Positions 47,516 through 58,331 of a stretch of DNA of 64,000 nucleotides are shown piece after piece. This DNA is from Begonia masoniana. Taxonomy: Eukaryota; Streptophyta; Magnoliopsida; Cucurbitales; Begoniaceae. The position numbers and the translations under genes are program-made. Positions within the stretch are counted from its first letter, which is position 1; each line of letters begins with the position of its first letter. Under the pieces are notes generated by a model, which had not been told where the DNA came from, did no database searches, and saw only the letters and a list, made by a program, of their open reading frames with translations. The DNA lies in assembly GCA_022432975.1 (NCBI GenBank), contig CM039510.1, positions 34,218,454 through 34,282,453 on the forward strand, given 5' to 3'.

Positions 47516-47927
47516 CCTGCTTCTTCCGTTGACTTAGTCGTCGGCAGATGCGTTGTCTTCTGAAACCGAAAGAGTATTTCGTGCCTTAAACCCTCATTCC
47601 TTTCGGCTGAATATTTCTTAACATTCCCAATGACTAATTTAATAATGTTTTTCACAGTTTTGTTTAACTTCATTGTTGTTCAAAAAGTTTCCGCTGCAAG
47701 TTTTAAATATTTTGAGAAGTCTAATCTTGACTGTCGAGTGAAGCTTTGAATTTATTATCAAAATTTCTTAGTCATGATAATGTTATGGGTAGCGAACCGG
47801 GTTCAGATAACTCGGGGCGTTACAAGTTTTATGCAAATTTTGAGGGAGATTTGCCCGAGTGTATTAAAGTTCGAAAATGCGATATAAGATTCGGACCTTC
47901 AGCGATAAATTGTTTTTACAATTTGGA
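47516..47927 (+). repeat. Duplicated segment, copy 2
   Basis: The copy that connects properly to the rest of Athila ORF2. Its reading frame is open, whereas copy 1 has frame-breaking indels. Confidence 0.9.
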
Positions 47928-48753
47928 GGATGTTGAAGATGAGTTTTACAAATACGAGGATTATGGATCACAGGGATTTCTCAAATCAGTATTGAAGGAA
48001 ATAGCAATACCCGACACAGAATGGGTAATTTCAAAAACTGGCTGTGTCTCTTTTCCACGACTAGCTTTGCTGCCGAAGGCAAAGGTATGGTATCATTTTT
48101 TAAAACTCCGATTATTTCCTTCGTCTCACGGTCAACACTTGACAAGAGAAAGGGCCATCTTACTCTACTGCATTTTGACAAACAAAAAGATCAATGTGGG
48201 ACTGGTGATATACCGGAACTTATGTGCAAATGCTCTCAAACCGAAAGGGCAGCTGTTGTTTCCTTCTCTAGTCTCTGGATTATGTGAAATGGCTGGCGTC
48301 ATGTCTGAAGCTGATGAAGAGGAACTTTCTCCTGGCCCTGTGATGACACCAAATATTATAAGGAGAATTTCTTCGGAGGGATTGGGAGCAAGAGCACCAG
48401 AATCTGAGGAGAATGCTGCAAGTGGAGCTGCAGCATCATCCAGCACCAACAATATCCACCAGCAAATACTTGATGGTCTGGAGGCAGTGCGTAATAAGCT
48501 TGATTTGCACAGAAATGATCTTTCGACTTTGAAAGAGGAACTTCAACTTCAGAAGCAATTACAATCCAAGGTGACAAGGACCTTGACTAGCTTAAAACGC
48601 AAAAATAGAACATTTTGGCAGTACAACAAGTTGCGTGATACAGCATTGGCCGCTAGCTTTGCCAGAAGGCCAGAAGATCCAGCCCCTGTTTTCCCTCGAT
48701 TCCCAGCAGCAATTTTCCGAGATTCGGATGATGAGTCCGAACCTGAAGCATGA

Positions 48754-50037
48754 AATACCAGGGAAGTCCTAACCCCCTTAGTTTTATTTTGCTTTAATTT
48801 TTTTTCTGAACTTCATTTATTTGGCAGTGGGGACACTGCCAATTTTTAAGTGTGGGGGTGCATGCATGTTAGTGTCCTTGTTTAATTTAGATTTCTGGAA
48901 GTGGATTGTTTAATTTGGATGTTTATTTTTTTTTTGTTTAAGTTGAATGTGTGAAAACTGTTTAGAATATGTATTTATTTTTGTGCCCAATGTTGTTCAG
49001 TGCGTTACCTGATTGTCTTTGTTCTGTTGATTTATTTTCTTTGTTCTGTTTGGTTTATAATGTTCTAATTGGTTTATAAATTGTTCATGACAAAAACAGT
49101 GAATTTAGAAAATGAAAGATAACAGTGAATTTCCTAATATCCTTTAATTTTGTGAGTTTTTGAATCATATCATTGTCACATATTATTAGAAATCAATTAA
49201 GATTTATTCCCATAAATTTCGTTGTCCCTAACACACAAACTCCTTTTGGTTGTTTAGGAATATCATTATTTCTAGATATTACAATTATATCTAGGTGTCA
49301 ATAATTTAGTGTTCGATTAAAGAAATTAGCAATTAGAGAATTCTTCTTAGAAAATATATAATAAATAATAAGTTTGGGGGTTATTACAAAAAAAAAAAAA
49401 GAAAAAAAAAAAAAGAAAAAAAAAAGCATAAATGCAATTTCCTAATCTACTTTCAATTTCGAGTGAGCCTTTTGGATACTCGATGGGTAGAAATAAATTA
49501 GAGGAACTTTGGGATGAACTCCGTTGCATAATTATTGGCTATACTCCTCTATTTTATATGAGTATGTATCTTGAGGTGACACTATTGAGTAACCGGAGGA
49601 CTTCATCACCAATGTTGTCAATCGCGTAAAAAGGTAGTGTGATTTATAGATAAAGTCAATGTAAAAAAAAAAAAAAAAAACTTAATCCCCTCACTTATTC
49701 TAAAATAAAAAAAAAAAAAAGGAAGAAGAATCTTTGAATGCTAATGGATTTATGAAGGATATTAGAGAGTTGACATCTTATGATATGTATTGTGATTTGT
49801 AGTTTTGATGATTGAACTTAGCAATTCAAATGGAGTTTGAGCACACACACACTTTGAAATTGAGTTTATTGGGAATTAAATCTATATTGATTGCTTTTAA
49901 TTGTGATGGTGACATTTTTCAATGATTTACAAGTTACTAGATATTTTGGAAATTATATCAATTTGAATATTACTTTGGGAATGTATGTTTGTTTTGCATC
50001 ACTCGAGGACGAGTAATGGTTTAAGTTTGGGGGTATT
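48754..50037 (+). other. Athila-like 3' untranslated region and polypurine tract
   Basis: Noncoding, AT-rich. It contains AAGTGTGGGGGTG near 48848, a purine tract typical of the region after Athila ORF2, A-rich runs at 49388-49425 and 49663-49681, and the final tract AAGTTTGGGGGTATT ending at 50037, next to the 3' LTR. Nothing else is seen. Confidence 0.65.
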
Positions 50038-51527
50038 TGATGACTCTTATTTTAGAGTCATTTTATGCTAACTTTAAATAAGAAAACTTATATGAATTGA
50101 GTGATTGTAACAATTAATTGATATGGATTTACTATAAATGCTATGCATTGCTGCAGCATTAGGGTGTTGATTTAATTTAATATATTTAATGCTAATTTTC
50201 TATGAAAAGCATGATTTTTCTCTTTAATTTGAATTTTATATTTTCATATTTGAATGCAAGGATTATAGCGGGAAAAATCAAGTTTAAAATTTGGATTTGT
50301 TAAATGAAAATTATTATTGCCAAAATTTCAGGATTTATTTAGATTATAAATTGATGCAGAATACAAGAAGATAGAGAAGAAATTACTACGATCAAGGAGA
50401 ATCCAATAGAAGGAAGATTTTATGGAAAAGAGGAGATGACACATGGCTTGTAGAAAAAGACAAAAAAGGAGGGAAAAGCAAATTGGAAGAAGAAGATTTG
50501 GAAGGATGAAAACACGTGGATCAACTAATTGGGAGAAAGAAAGCTAATCTGGAATAGAAAATAAAGGGGGACCCACATAGGAGAGAGAAGATGGAATATA
50601 AAAAAAAAAAGAGAGAAAAGAAGAAGCATTGCATATCTTTTTGTAACGGATTATTCGAAAATTCCATAAAAAGAGGGAAGGGTATTCTGGTGTAACAACT
50701 TGCTTGGCAGAAAAAAAAAAAAAAAAAAGAGAGGAAGCTCTGGATCTAGAGGAGATAACCCGACGCCGAGCCTTGAAGATTTTTTCTTCCCCTTTTAATT
50801 ATTGCATTTTCTTTTGATGAACACAATTTTTTTAGTTTTATGTTAATTATGCATAGTAGCTAAACTTTTAATCTTGGTTAGGACGATAGTATTTGTTGCG
50901 ATACTTTGCTACGATCTTGGTTTTGTTTCTGCGATTATCTATTGAACAATTATTTGTGATGTTTCTTGCTTAAGTCAGATCATATCGATAGATAGGTTGA
51001 CTATTCATATTTATATTGTATCGATAGATAGATATAAATTTTAGATGCATGAATAATTAATTGAATTACTTTGTTACAACGTGGTTAACATTAATTTGAT
51101 TGGCAATAAGAATAGCACATATCGGAAATTCAATTTTAGTCACATTCTTTCAAGGTAGAAAGAAATTCTGATTTGAATTTACCTAGGCAATTCGAAAGAA
51201 TCCTAGAAATCAATTTTATTCTTGTTGTTTTTTAGATAATGCTGCAGAGCATTACCACAGCATTAGTAGCAGAATCATCGTAACGAAGAAATCGATCCTA
51301 GCCAAGGCCTCCTTTTATTGTTTTTATCTCGTTTAACTTGCTTTATTTTATTGCATCATTATTTATATTTTATTTCTAATTTTTATCCAGCAATTTAGTA
51401 TTTTTATCATATTTTTATAGCAATTTAAATATAGCTAACGTTATCCTCGTGGGATCGATACTCTACTTACTCTATTACTTTGTTAGCGACACGTGCACTT
51501 GCGTGTAAGTGTGTAAAAACACTAACA
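50038..51527 (+). repeat. Athila-like 3' LTR
   Basis: Nearly identical to 35057-36549. The copy of target ggtac follows at 51528-51532. Confidence 0.95.
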
Positions 51528-51532
51528 GGTAC

Positions 51533-54500
51533 TGCAAAAACAACATGATTTTCAATGATATTGCAGTCGCTATTCTTGACCAAGAAAGTAGGCGATAAAA
51601 TAATGAGCAGTCCTCTGTGGAGGCTTTATCAGTAACGAGAGGGAGATCAATGAAACATGGGGCCTCTAGAGCCAGAACGTCGGGAAGATCAAAGTCGAAA
51701 AACAAAAAGGGCGTTAAGTGCTATCATTGTGGCAAGATGGGCTACATGAAAAAGGATTGTTGGAAGTTGAAGAAAGAACAAGGCACAAAATGTGCTAAAA
51801 GAGAAATGAAGAGTACGACTACAGCTGTCTCTGAGGGTGAAAATGTTATTGTATGCGAAGATGCTCTCAACTTCACGATGAATGAATCATGTTGGGTGTG
51901 TGACTCTTGAGTATCTTACCATGTTACTTCAAAAGTGGAGTATTTTTCATCTTACACCAGCGGTGATTTTGGCATTGTCAAAATGAGGAACAGTTACGTT
52001 TCCAAAATAATTAGAAAAGAGGACATCTGTATCCAAACCAACATAGGATGTGAGTTGGTGCTTAAAGATGTTAGACATGTTCCGGATATTAGACTAAATC
52101 TAATATCAATTGGTGCTCTTGATGAGGCTGGCTACAAGAGCAAGTTTGCTGACGGTAAATGGGAGCTCAGCAAAGGTTTGGTAATCATAGCGAAAGGGAT
52201 CAAAGAGTCTAGCTTGTATGTGACTCAAGTGACAGTAAAAGAAGCATCAGTAAATGCTGCCCAAGATGACTCGTATATTGAGTTATGGCACAAACGGCTT
52301 GGTCACATGAGCGAAAAAGGACTTCGATTGCTTTTCAAAAAAGATGGTTTGTCATATCTCAAAGATGAACCTCTGCCAAATTGTGTTCATTGTTTGGCAG
52401 GAAAATAACATAAAGTTTCATTTCAGAAGAATTCTGCATCAAGGAAGCCAGACGTGTTGGAAGTTGTTTACTCATATGTCTGTGGTCCCATGTCAACAAA
52501 AAAGTTAGGAGATGCCTAATACATGGTCACATTTATTGATGATCACTTAAGGAAGGTTTGGGCTTATGCATTCAAGACCAGAGATGAGGTGTTTAACGTT
52601 TTCAAACAGTTACATGTTTTCACAGAGCGAGAAACTGAAAAGAAGTTAAATGCATTCACACAGACAATGGTGGTGAATATATGGGTCGATGAATATTGCA
52701 AAACGCACAGGATCAAGCACGAAAGATCTGTTCCAAAGACACCTTAACAAAATGGCGTTGCAGAAAGAATGAACAGAACTATTGTGGAGAAAATAAGGTG
52801 CATGTTATCACATTCAAAACTTCTCAAAACATTCTGGGGAGAAGCAATGAATACTGCAGTAAATGTCATAACTTGTCTCCATCAACACCTCTGAGTGGAG
52901 AAGTGCCAAACAGACTATGGACAGGAAAAGAGGTCTCTTATAAACATCTAAAGTTGTTTGGATGCAGAGTATTCGTCCATATTCCTAAAGATGAGAGATC
53001 CAAGTTAGACAGCAAAGCTAAGGAATGCATATTCCTCGGATACAGAAGTGATGCATTTGATACAAGCTTTGGGATCCAATTGACAAGAAGATTGTTAGAA
53101 GTCGAGATGTTGTCTTCTTTGAAGATCAGACCATTGAAGACAAAAAGAAAGATATGGAGATCACTGATGAGCATCTAGTAAAAGTTGATTAGGAAAAGTT
53201 GATCAGGCGAAATCAACTTTTAACGAGAAAGATACTGGAGAATCTAGTGATCAAGCAACTGATGATGTTGACCAAAGAGAAATAGAGATTTCTCCTGAAT
53301 CAGTAGCAGAACCAGATTTAAAGAGGTTAACAAGACATCGTCGACCATCGAGAAAATACTCTGTGAACGAATATGTGATGATCACCGACGACGATGAACC
53401 TGAGTGCTATAAGGAAGCTATGGAGCATCAACAAAAGAAGAACTAGTTGGATGCGATACAAGATGAGATGAGATCATTGCATGAGAACAATACTTGTGGT
53501 TGGTTCAGCTTCCAAAGGGGAGAAAGGCACTCAAGAACAAATGAGTATACAGACTCAAAGATGAAAATTCACAACCAAAGTATAAGGCACGACTAGTGGT
53601 AAAAGGCTTTAGACAGAAGAAGATGGTTGACTTTGAGGAAATTTTTTCACCGATAGTGAAAATGTCATCTATGAGAGTTGTACTTGGATCAGCCTCAAGT
53701 TTTGATTTAGAGATCGAGCAACTCGATGTGAAGACTGTCTTCTTGCATGGTGAATTAGAAGAAGAGATTTACATGGAACAGCCAGAAGGGTTCATTGTCA
53801 AGGGAAAGGAACATCTGGTGTGTAAATTGAAGAAGAGTCTGTATGGATTAAAGCAAGCCCCAAGACAATGGTACAAGAAGTTTGATTTCTTTATGGGAAA
53901 TCAAAGATACAGGAAAACTTTCTCAGACCATTGTGTGTTTAAGAAAAAGTTCACGGATGATATATTTATAATCCTTCTACTTTATGTCGACGACATGCTG
54001 ATTGTGGGTCCAGACAGAGAAAATATTGTTAAGTTGAAGAATGAATTTAATAAGTCTTTTGCCATGAAAGACTTAGGACCGGCAAAACAAATGCTTGGCA
54101 TGAGAATCACTCGTGATAGAAAGAATGGAAAATTATGGCTATCACAGGAGAAATATATCATGAAAGTTTTCAATCGATTCTATATGGATAAGGCAAAGCC
54201 TGTCAGCACTCCTCTTGCTAAACAGCTCAAACTTACTTCCGAACAAAGTCCTTCCACTGAAGAAGAAAAAGCAGAAATACAGAGAATTCCATATGCCTCA
54301 ACAGTTGACAACTTGATGCATGTCATGGTTTGTACGAGACCTGATATTTCACTTTCTGTCAGAGTAGTCAGCCAATTTCTAACAAATCCAGGCAGAGAAC
54401 ATTGGAATGAGGTGAAGTGGATTCTTAAGTATCTTAAAGGTACTTCAGAATTTAGTCTGTGTTTTTGAAGTGAGAAGCCTTTGTTGGTAGACTATACTGA

Positions 54501-54933
54501 TGCAGACATGGCTGGAGACATTGACCCCAGAAAATCAACATCAGGGTATTTAATTACTTTTAGAGGGGGAATTGTGTCATGGCAATCTAAGAGATAAGGT
54601 TTAGCTGCATTATCTATGACAGAAGCTGAGTTTATGGCGGCTACAGAATCTTGTAAAGAAATTTTGTGGATGCAAAAATTTCTGATAGAATTGGGTCATA
54701 AATAAGATAAGTATATCTTGTATTGCGACAGCCAAAGTGCTATTCATTTAAGCAGGAACCCGAGCTTTCATTCGAAGTCAAAGCACATAAATATCAAGTA
54801 TCATTGGATACGAGATGTGTTGGACAACAAACAAGTGTATCTTGAGAAGATTCACACGGATGATAATGACTCAAACATGATGACAAAGACTTTACAAAGG
54901 AATAAACACGAATTCTGTATAGTCTCAGCATGA
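51533..54933 (+). pseudogene. Copia-2 gag end, protease, integrase, RT, RNase H, broken
   Basis: Resumes the element after the Athila insert. CCHC knuckle CYHCGKMGYMKKDC near 51720. Protease region: the expected DSGA reads CDS then a TGA at 51908, so the active site is lost. The pre-integrase domain has LWHKRLGHMSEKGL near 52290. Integrase pieces lie at 52400-52750 with stops, including one in the usual P-Q-Q-N-G-V motif at 52744. RT: LEIEQLDVKTVFLHGELEE near 53715, YGLKQAPRQWYKKF near 53850 and the YVDD site in LYVDDMLIV near 53980. RNase H relic: 54470-54930, with stops near 54466, 54594 and 54702. Only the RT frame (53596-54468) remains long. Many independent stops mark it as older than the Athila insertion. 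Confidence 0.92.
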
Positions 54934-54970
54934 TTGAAGATACCTCATCATAAGTCGAGAGGGAGAGATT

Positions 54971-55864
54971 TGTGAGGTCCCTCCTTTATAATGAGGGAAC
55001 TCCTCATTTAATTTTTCATTGAAAAATTGGAGAAGGAGAAGAAGACGTCCTTCTTTCGGTGCCTACAACAAACATCTCATTTAATGAGATGTTTAAAATG
55101 AAAAAAAAAAATAAGGTTTCGGGGCATTCAATTGCGGCAATTCACATTCTTATTTTAAGGACTGTGTTCCTTCAGAGACTCTATAAATAGAGGCCCGAAG
55201 GAACTTCGAAGAGCATCTGAAGAGAAATGAAATCTTCTATCAAGAGAGAATGAGAAAATCACTTCTGAGTGAAGAGGAAGAGAAATATAGTGAGGATTAT
55301 TTTTTAGGGAGAGAAAAGAAAGAGTTTGAGAGAAAAATAGGTGTGGTGCTTATGTGCACATTGAGAGTTCTAAAAGTAGTGATTTCTCTTAGTAAATATT
55401 TTCTAGAATATTCGATATCTAGAAAAATATTGTAAATCCTATTTTTCATAGTGAGATCTTTCTGGACTCGGTTCTCGTGATTTTTTTTCAATTTGGGTTT
55501 TGGCGTAAAATTCTCGGTGTTCATTTTAGCCATTATTTCTCTTACTTCTTGATCGTTATAATTTTACGGCGTGAGAAAATATTCTTGGTATTCTTCAGAT
55601 CGTATCTGCTATCGTTTCACGTACCGCTTGGTTAGTGGTGTAATTGTACTGTGTAAGTAAGTTCTGTCTAAGAGACTGAAATTTAAGTGGACTGTTCGTG
55701 ACCTTCCAGCCTTTCCTGGGAATTTACTTGGAAAAGTAATTTTGTCTAAGGAGATTGCCAAGAGTATTATTTCTTGGGAATTATCATGATCAGTATTTTT
55801 CACGTTTTACAACGGTGGTATCATTATCTTTGTTCCCGCCGAAGTTTCGTTGTTTTTCCTAATA
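54971..55864 (+). repeat. Copia-2 3' LTR
   Basis: Matches 33653-34548 with more differences than the Athila LTR pair shows. The end is CCTAATA instead of CCTAACA. Confidence 0.93.
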
Positions 55865-55869
55865 ACTAT

Positions 55870-56911
55870 CTCCTAAAAGAATTATAGATACTGGAGGTAA
55901 AATAGGGTTGCGTTTTTCAACGGTGAATGTGATTGGTTTATTGGATACTCTCACTCTTTACAAACTATTCCATGTGGCTGGAGTTTTTTAAAGGTGGCGG
56001 CGCTGCACAATTTTCAGTCAATGACAGAAGGCAGAGAATGCTTCCCTTTGGTGGATTGTCGAAGTTATGGGAAGGGGGGCGACGACGTTCTTCCTTTATT
56101 TTCTATGCGGCTAAGTTTACCCTACCCTAATATGCATCTTGTGTGAGGTTGGGTTGGGCAGACACAGTTGTGAAGGGATAGAGTTCTTTTGTTTTGGGCT
56201 AGTGGAAGATCCCTTGTTCTTGAGCTTGGCTTGCTTGGAGTGGTAGTAAATGGCTAGCAGAAGTCATCATCCAATCTTTGGAGAATTTAATAGGACCCTC
56301 AATGAAGCGGAGAGACATGAGTTCAAAACATCCAACATTCTTCTACTTGTGGACTATTATCTAAAGCTTTTGATTCTTGGGTTGGCAAAAGATGGCACCA
56401 TGCATACCAAAGCCAGAGTCATTTACCCATATATCGTCAACCTTGGTGATTGTCAAATTGTTTGGGACATAGCAAAATGGAGGATAAGAATTTAAGAAGA
56501 GCTTATCGAAATTTCTACGCATGACTTTGAGGACAAGGTCATTTTCGAATGGGCTACTGCTAATGTTAGAAAGTAAAGTAAGGAAATTTTTTGGTACAAT
56601 TGTAATTAGACGGTGAATTCGTTAAGCATTAGTGTGGACAAACTTATGGTGTACAAGAATGAAAGTATTTGTGGTGAAAGAGACGTGTAACAATGCAAAA
56701 GAGTGTATATTGTGGGTTAAAGGCAGTGAAGAGAACATTATCAGATTAACTTAACAATATTGTTATTTCTATTGAGAGTAGTTCCGAGTATAACTAGACT
56801 GGTGATATTTTCCTTCTTTTATTCTGTGTCTTGCGTGTTACCTCTAGATCTGTGTTTGTTCTTATTAATATTTTCATTTTCTATATACTATTCTCCTTAC
56901 CACGTATCACA
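55870..56911. other. Unassigned sequence between Copia-2 and Copia-4
   Basis: A frame at 56250-56495 (MASRSHHPIFGEFNRTLNEAE start) has no motif I recognise and no supporting promoter. Nothing else is called. Confidence 0.45.
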
Positions 56912-57112
56912 TGGATGTCAAACTATGAAGTAACAAGAGTTGATGATTTTGAGGATCTAGTTACAGATTTTGCTCTTTTTTCAGACTGGGATTCTACAAC
57001 TTTTGAGGTTGTTGTCAAATAACAAAAAATGGAAGAAGGCTATAGAAGAAGAGAATTTAGCCATTGAAAAGAATAATACTTGGAAGCTAATCGAACTTCC
57101 ACGTGGGCACAA

Positions 57113-57378
57113 TGTTAGAATTTAGTGTGACCCAAATTCTAATGGGCCAGGTCGGGCCCGTATATCAATATTAGGGTTTTACGTTTTCTCTATATATTGA
57201 TGCTTGAGTCGCAAAACTTATTGTACCGAATTGATATTAGTGATTCTCTCCTCTGCCCGTGGTTTTTTTCCTTTCTAGGGTTTCCACGTAAAATTCGGTG
57301 TCCATTATTTTCTGTATTTTTCTTTTTCGGTTTTCTTGATCGTTCGTTACAGGTGGATTAGGGTGTCTAATCCTAACA
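57113..57378 (+). repeat. Copia-3 5' LTR
   Basis: Contains a TATA-like CTCTATATATTGATG near 57190 and matches the 3' LTR nearly throughout. Confidence 0.92.
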
Positions 57379-58331
57379 ACTAGTATCAGAGCTTCAGATT
57401 AAAGGTTTCAAAAAATAAGGTTTGGATTTTTTCGAAGGGTATCGATCGATTTGAAGTTTGTAATTTCGGTAAGTGAAATTGCAATTTGTTGGGAGGAAAA
57501 GAAATTATTTGGAGGAAATAAAAAAGAAGAAAAAAAGATTTTTTGTGTTCTGTTCTTCACCGCGAAGAACAGAGAAGCCCACGCGAAGAGCAGCAGAATA
57601 AGAGGGCCACCCCTCGCGAAGAAGTCGTCGTCGCCGCGCGGAGACGAAAGCTGCCGCGCCGCTCGACGAAAACAGAGGTGCCCTAGCTGCTGCCCACTGT
57701 CGCACACCAAAGGAGGAGAAGAAGCCGCCGATTTCGCACAGAAGAAGACTCTTCTGTCGCTGCTCTCATAGCCGCTGCTATCCCCGAGCATCGAACAGGG
57801 CCGATCACTGTTCGCTGCAAAGAACCGGCTGCCCCGTAACTCTATCCAGAAAACTCCGTTGACGGCCAAATACGCAGGCAGAGAGGAACTGTGAAATTTT
57901 CAGTTAAGAAATCCGTGAAGCAGAATAACTGGTTTGGAATTTTTTCAACTACTGTTGGTGTTGAGAAATTTGCAAAGCAAAGAGGAACTCCTCGTTCACC
58001 GCCAAAGAAGAACGTTGTTTGTCGCCTGTGAAGGAGGAAGACAGAACCCTTTGGTGGTGCCATCCCTGTCCACAGCCAGAGAAGAAAAAGGTTTAATTTT
58101 CTTCTGGGATTTGAATTAATATTAAGAAACTGGTTGATAATTTTTACGGTGGACATTAGTCAAAAATTTGGGAATTTTTGGACTAATCAACTTATGGGAA
58201 ATAACTGAATTTTGTGGTGAGTTGGTTTATTCATGATACTTTGAGATATTTTGATCTGAAATCAATTTGAGCGGACTTCAATTGATTATTGAGGTGGAGA
58301 GCTTAAGACTAGCTCGGAGTCATTAATAACA
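57379..58331 (+). other. Copia-3 leader
   Basis: Nearly 1 kb before gag. The part 57550-57860 is clearly more GC-rich than the rest of the window and has overlapping open frames on both strands (for example 57408-57869 minus). None has a recognised motif. It may be leader sequence of the element or DNA captured by it. Confidence 0.45.

Larger units (their letters stand above)
44781..47824 (+). mobile_element. Solo LTR-3 in Athila-like ORF2, with internal duplication
   Basis: Starts TGTAACACCCGG, ends TCGGGGCGTTACA; target agttt is duplicated at 44776-44780 and 47825-47829. It is the same family as solo LTR-2 in opposite orientation. Sense features: TATA-like TATTTAAGG at 44929, a leader, a splice donor (TTAGGTAAGTTC near 45044) and a second donor near 45297. 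A second copy of the LTR end with its target (46692-46696) and about 100 bp of ORF2 appears inside, before a 43-bp tandem array. The expected LTR length without this is close to 2.2 kb. Confidence 0.82.
44529..48753 (+). pseudogene. Athila-like ORF2, FYAN-domain protein, split by a solo LTR
   Basis: Starts MRQKQKGKKNAKKVHRLDFI, a basic N-terminus. It reads to NIVREF at 44780, where solo LTR-3 is inserted, and resumes at 47830 with YANFEGDLPECIKV. The target site lies exactly inside an FYAN motif. Then come KVWYHFLKLRLFPSSH, TRERAILLYCILTNKKINVG (near 48150-48200), an acidic linker, a coiled-coil-like region (LDGLEAVRNKLDLHRNDL onward) and an acidic end DDESEPEA. In Athila-type elements an extra ORF downstream of pol is common and has been called env-like. 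I see no signal peptide or transmembrane segment here. The FYAN block and the TRERAILLY block resemble the second gene of MULE-1 and MULE-2. Function unknown; outside the insert I see no lesion. Confidence 0.75.
35057..51527 (+). mobile_element. Athila/Tat-type Ty3/Gypsy retrotransposon
   Basis: LTRs are at 35057-36549 (1493 bp) and 50038-51527 (1490 bp), starting TGATGACTC and ending CACTAACA. The target ggtac is duplicated at 35052-35056 and 51528-51532. The primer-binding site TGGCGCCGTTGCCGGGGA (36556-36573) is complementary to tRNA-Asp, as in Athila and Tat lineages. A polypurine-like AAGTTTGGGGGTATT precedes the 3' LTR. Order: gag-pol, then a separate downstream ORF. By eye the LTRs differ by only about a dozen substitutions plus A-run length changes, so the insertion is young. 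Two solo LTRs inserted later account for about 5.2 kb of the length. Confidence 0.95.
33653..55864 (+). mobile_element. Copia-2, Ty1/Copia element split by an Athila-like element
   Basis: LTRs are at 33653-34548 and 54971-55864 (TGTGAGGTCCC start, CCTAACA/CCTAATA end). The target actat is duplicated at 33648-33652 and 55865-55869. A tRNA-Met primer site (TGGTATCAGAGAG) begins at 34551, and a polypurine tract GAGAGGGAGAG precedes the 3' LTR. Without the 16.5-kb insert the element is about 5.7 kb, a normal Copia size. Its pol carries many stops. Confidence 0.95.

Noticed and set aside
57408..57869. 153-codon minus-strand ORF in the Copia-3 leader
   Set aside because: It overlaps an open frame on the other strand in GC-rich leader DNA and has no motif; a chance frame is likelier.
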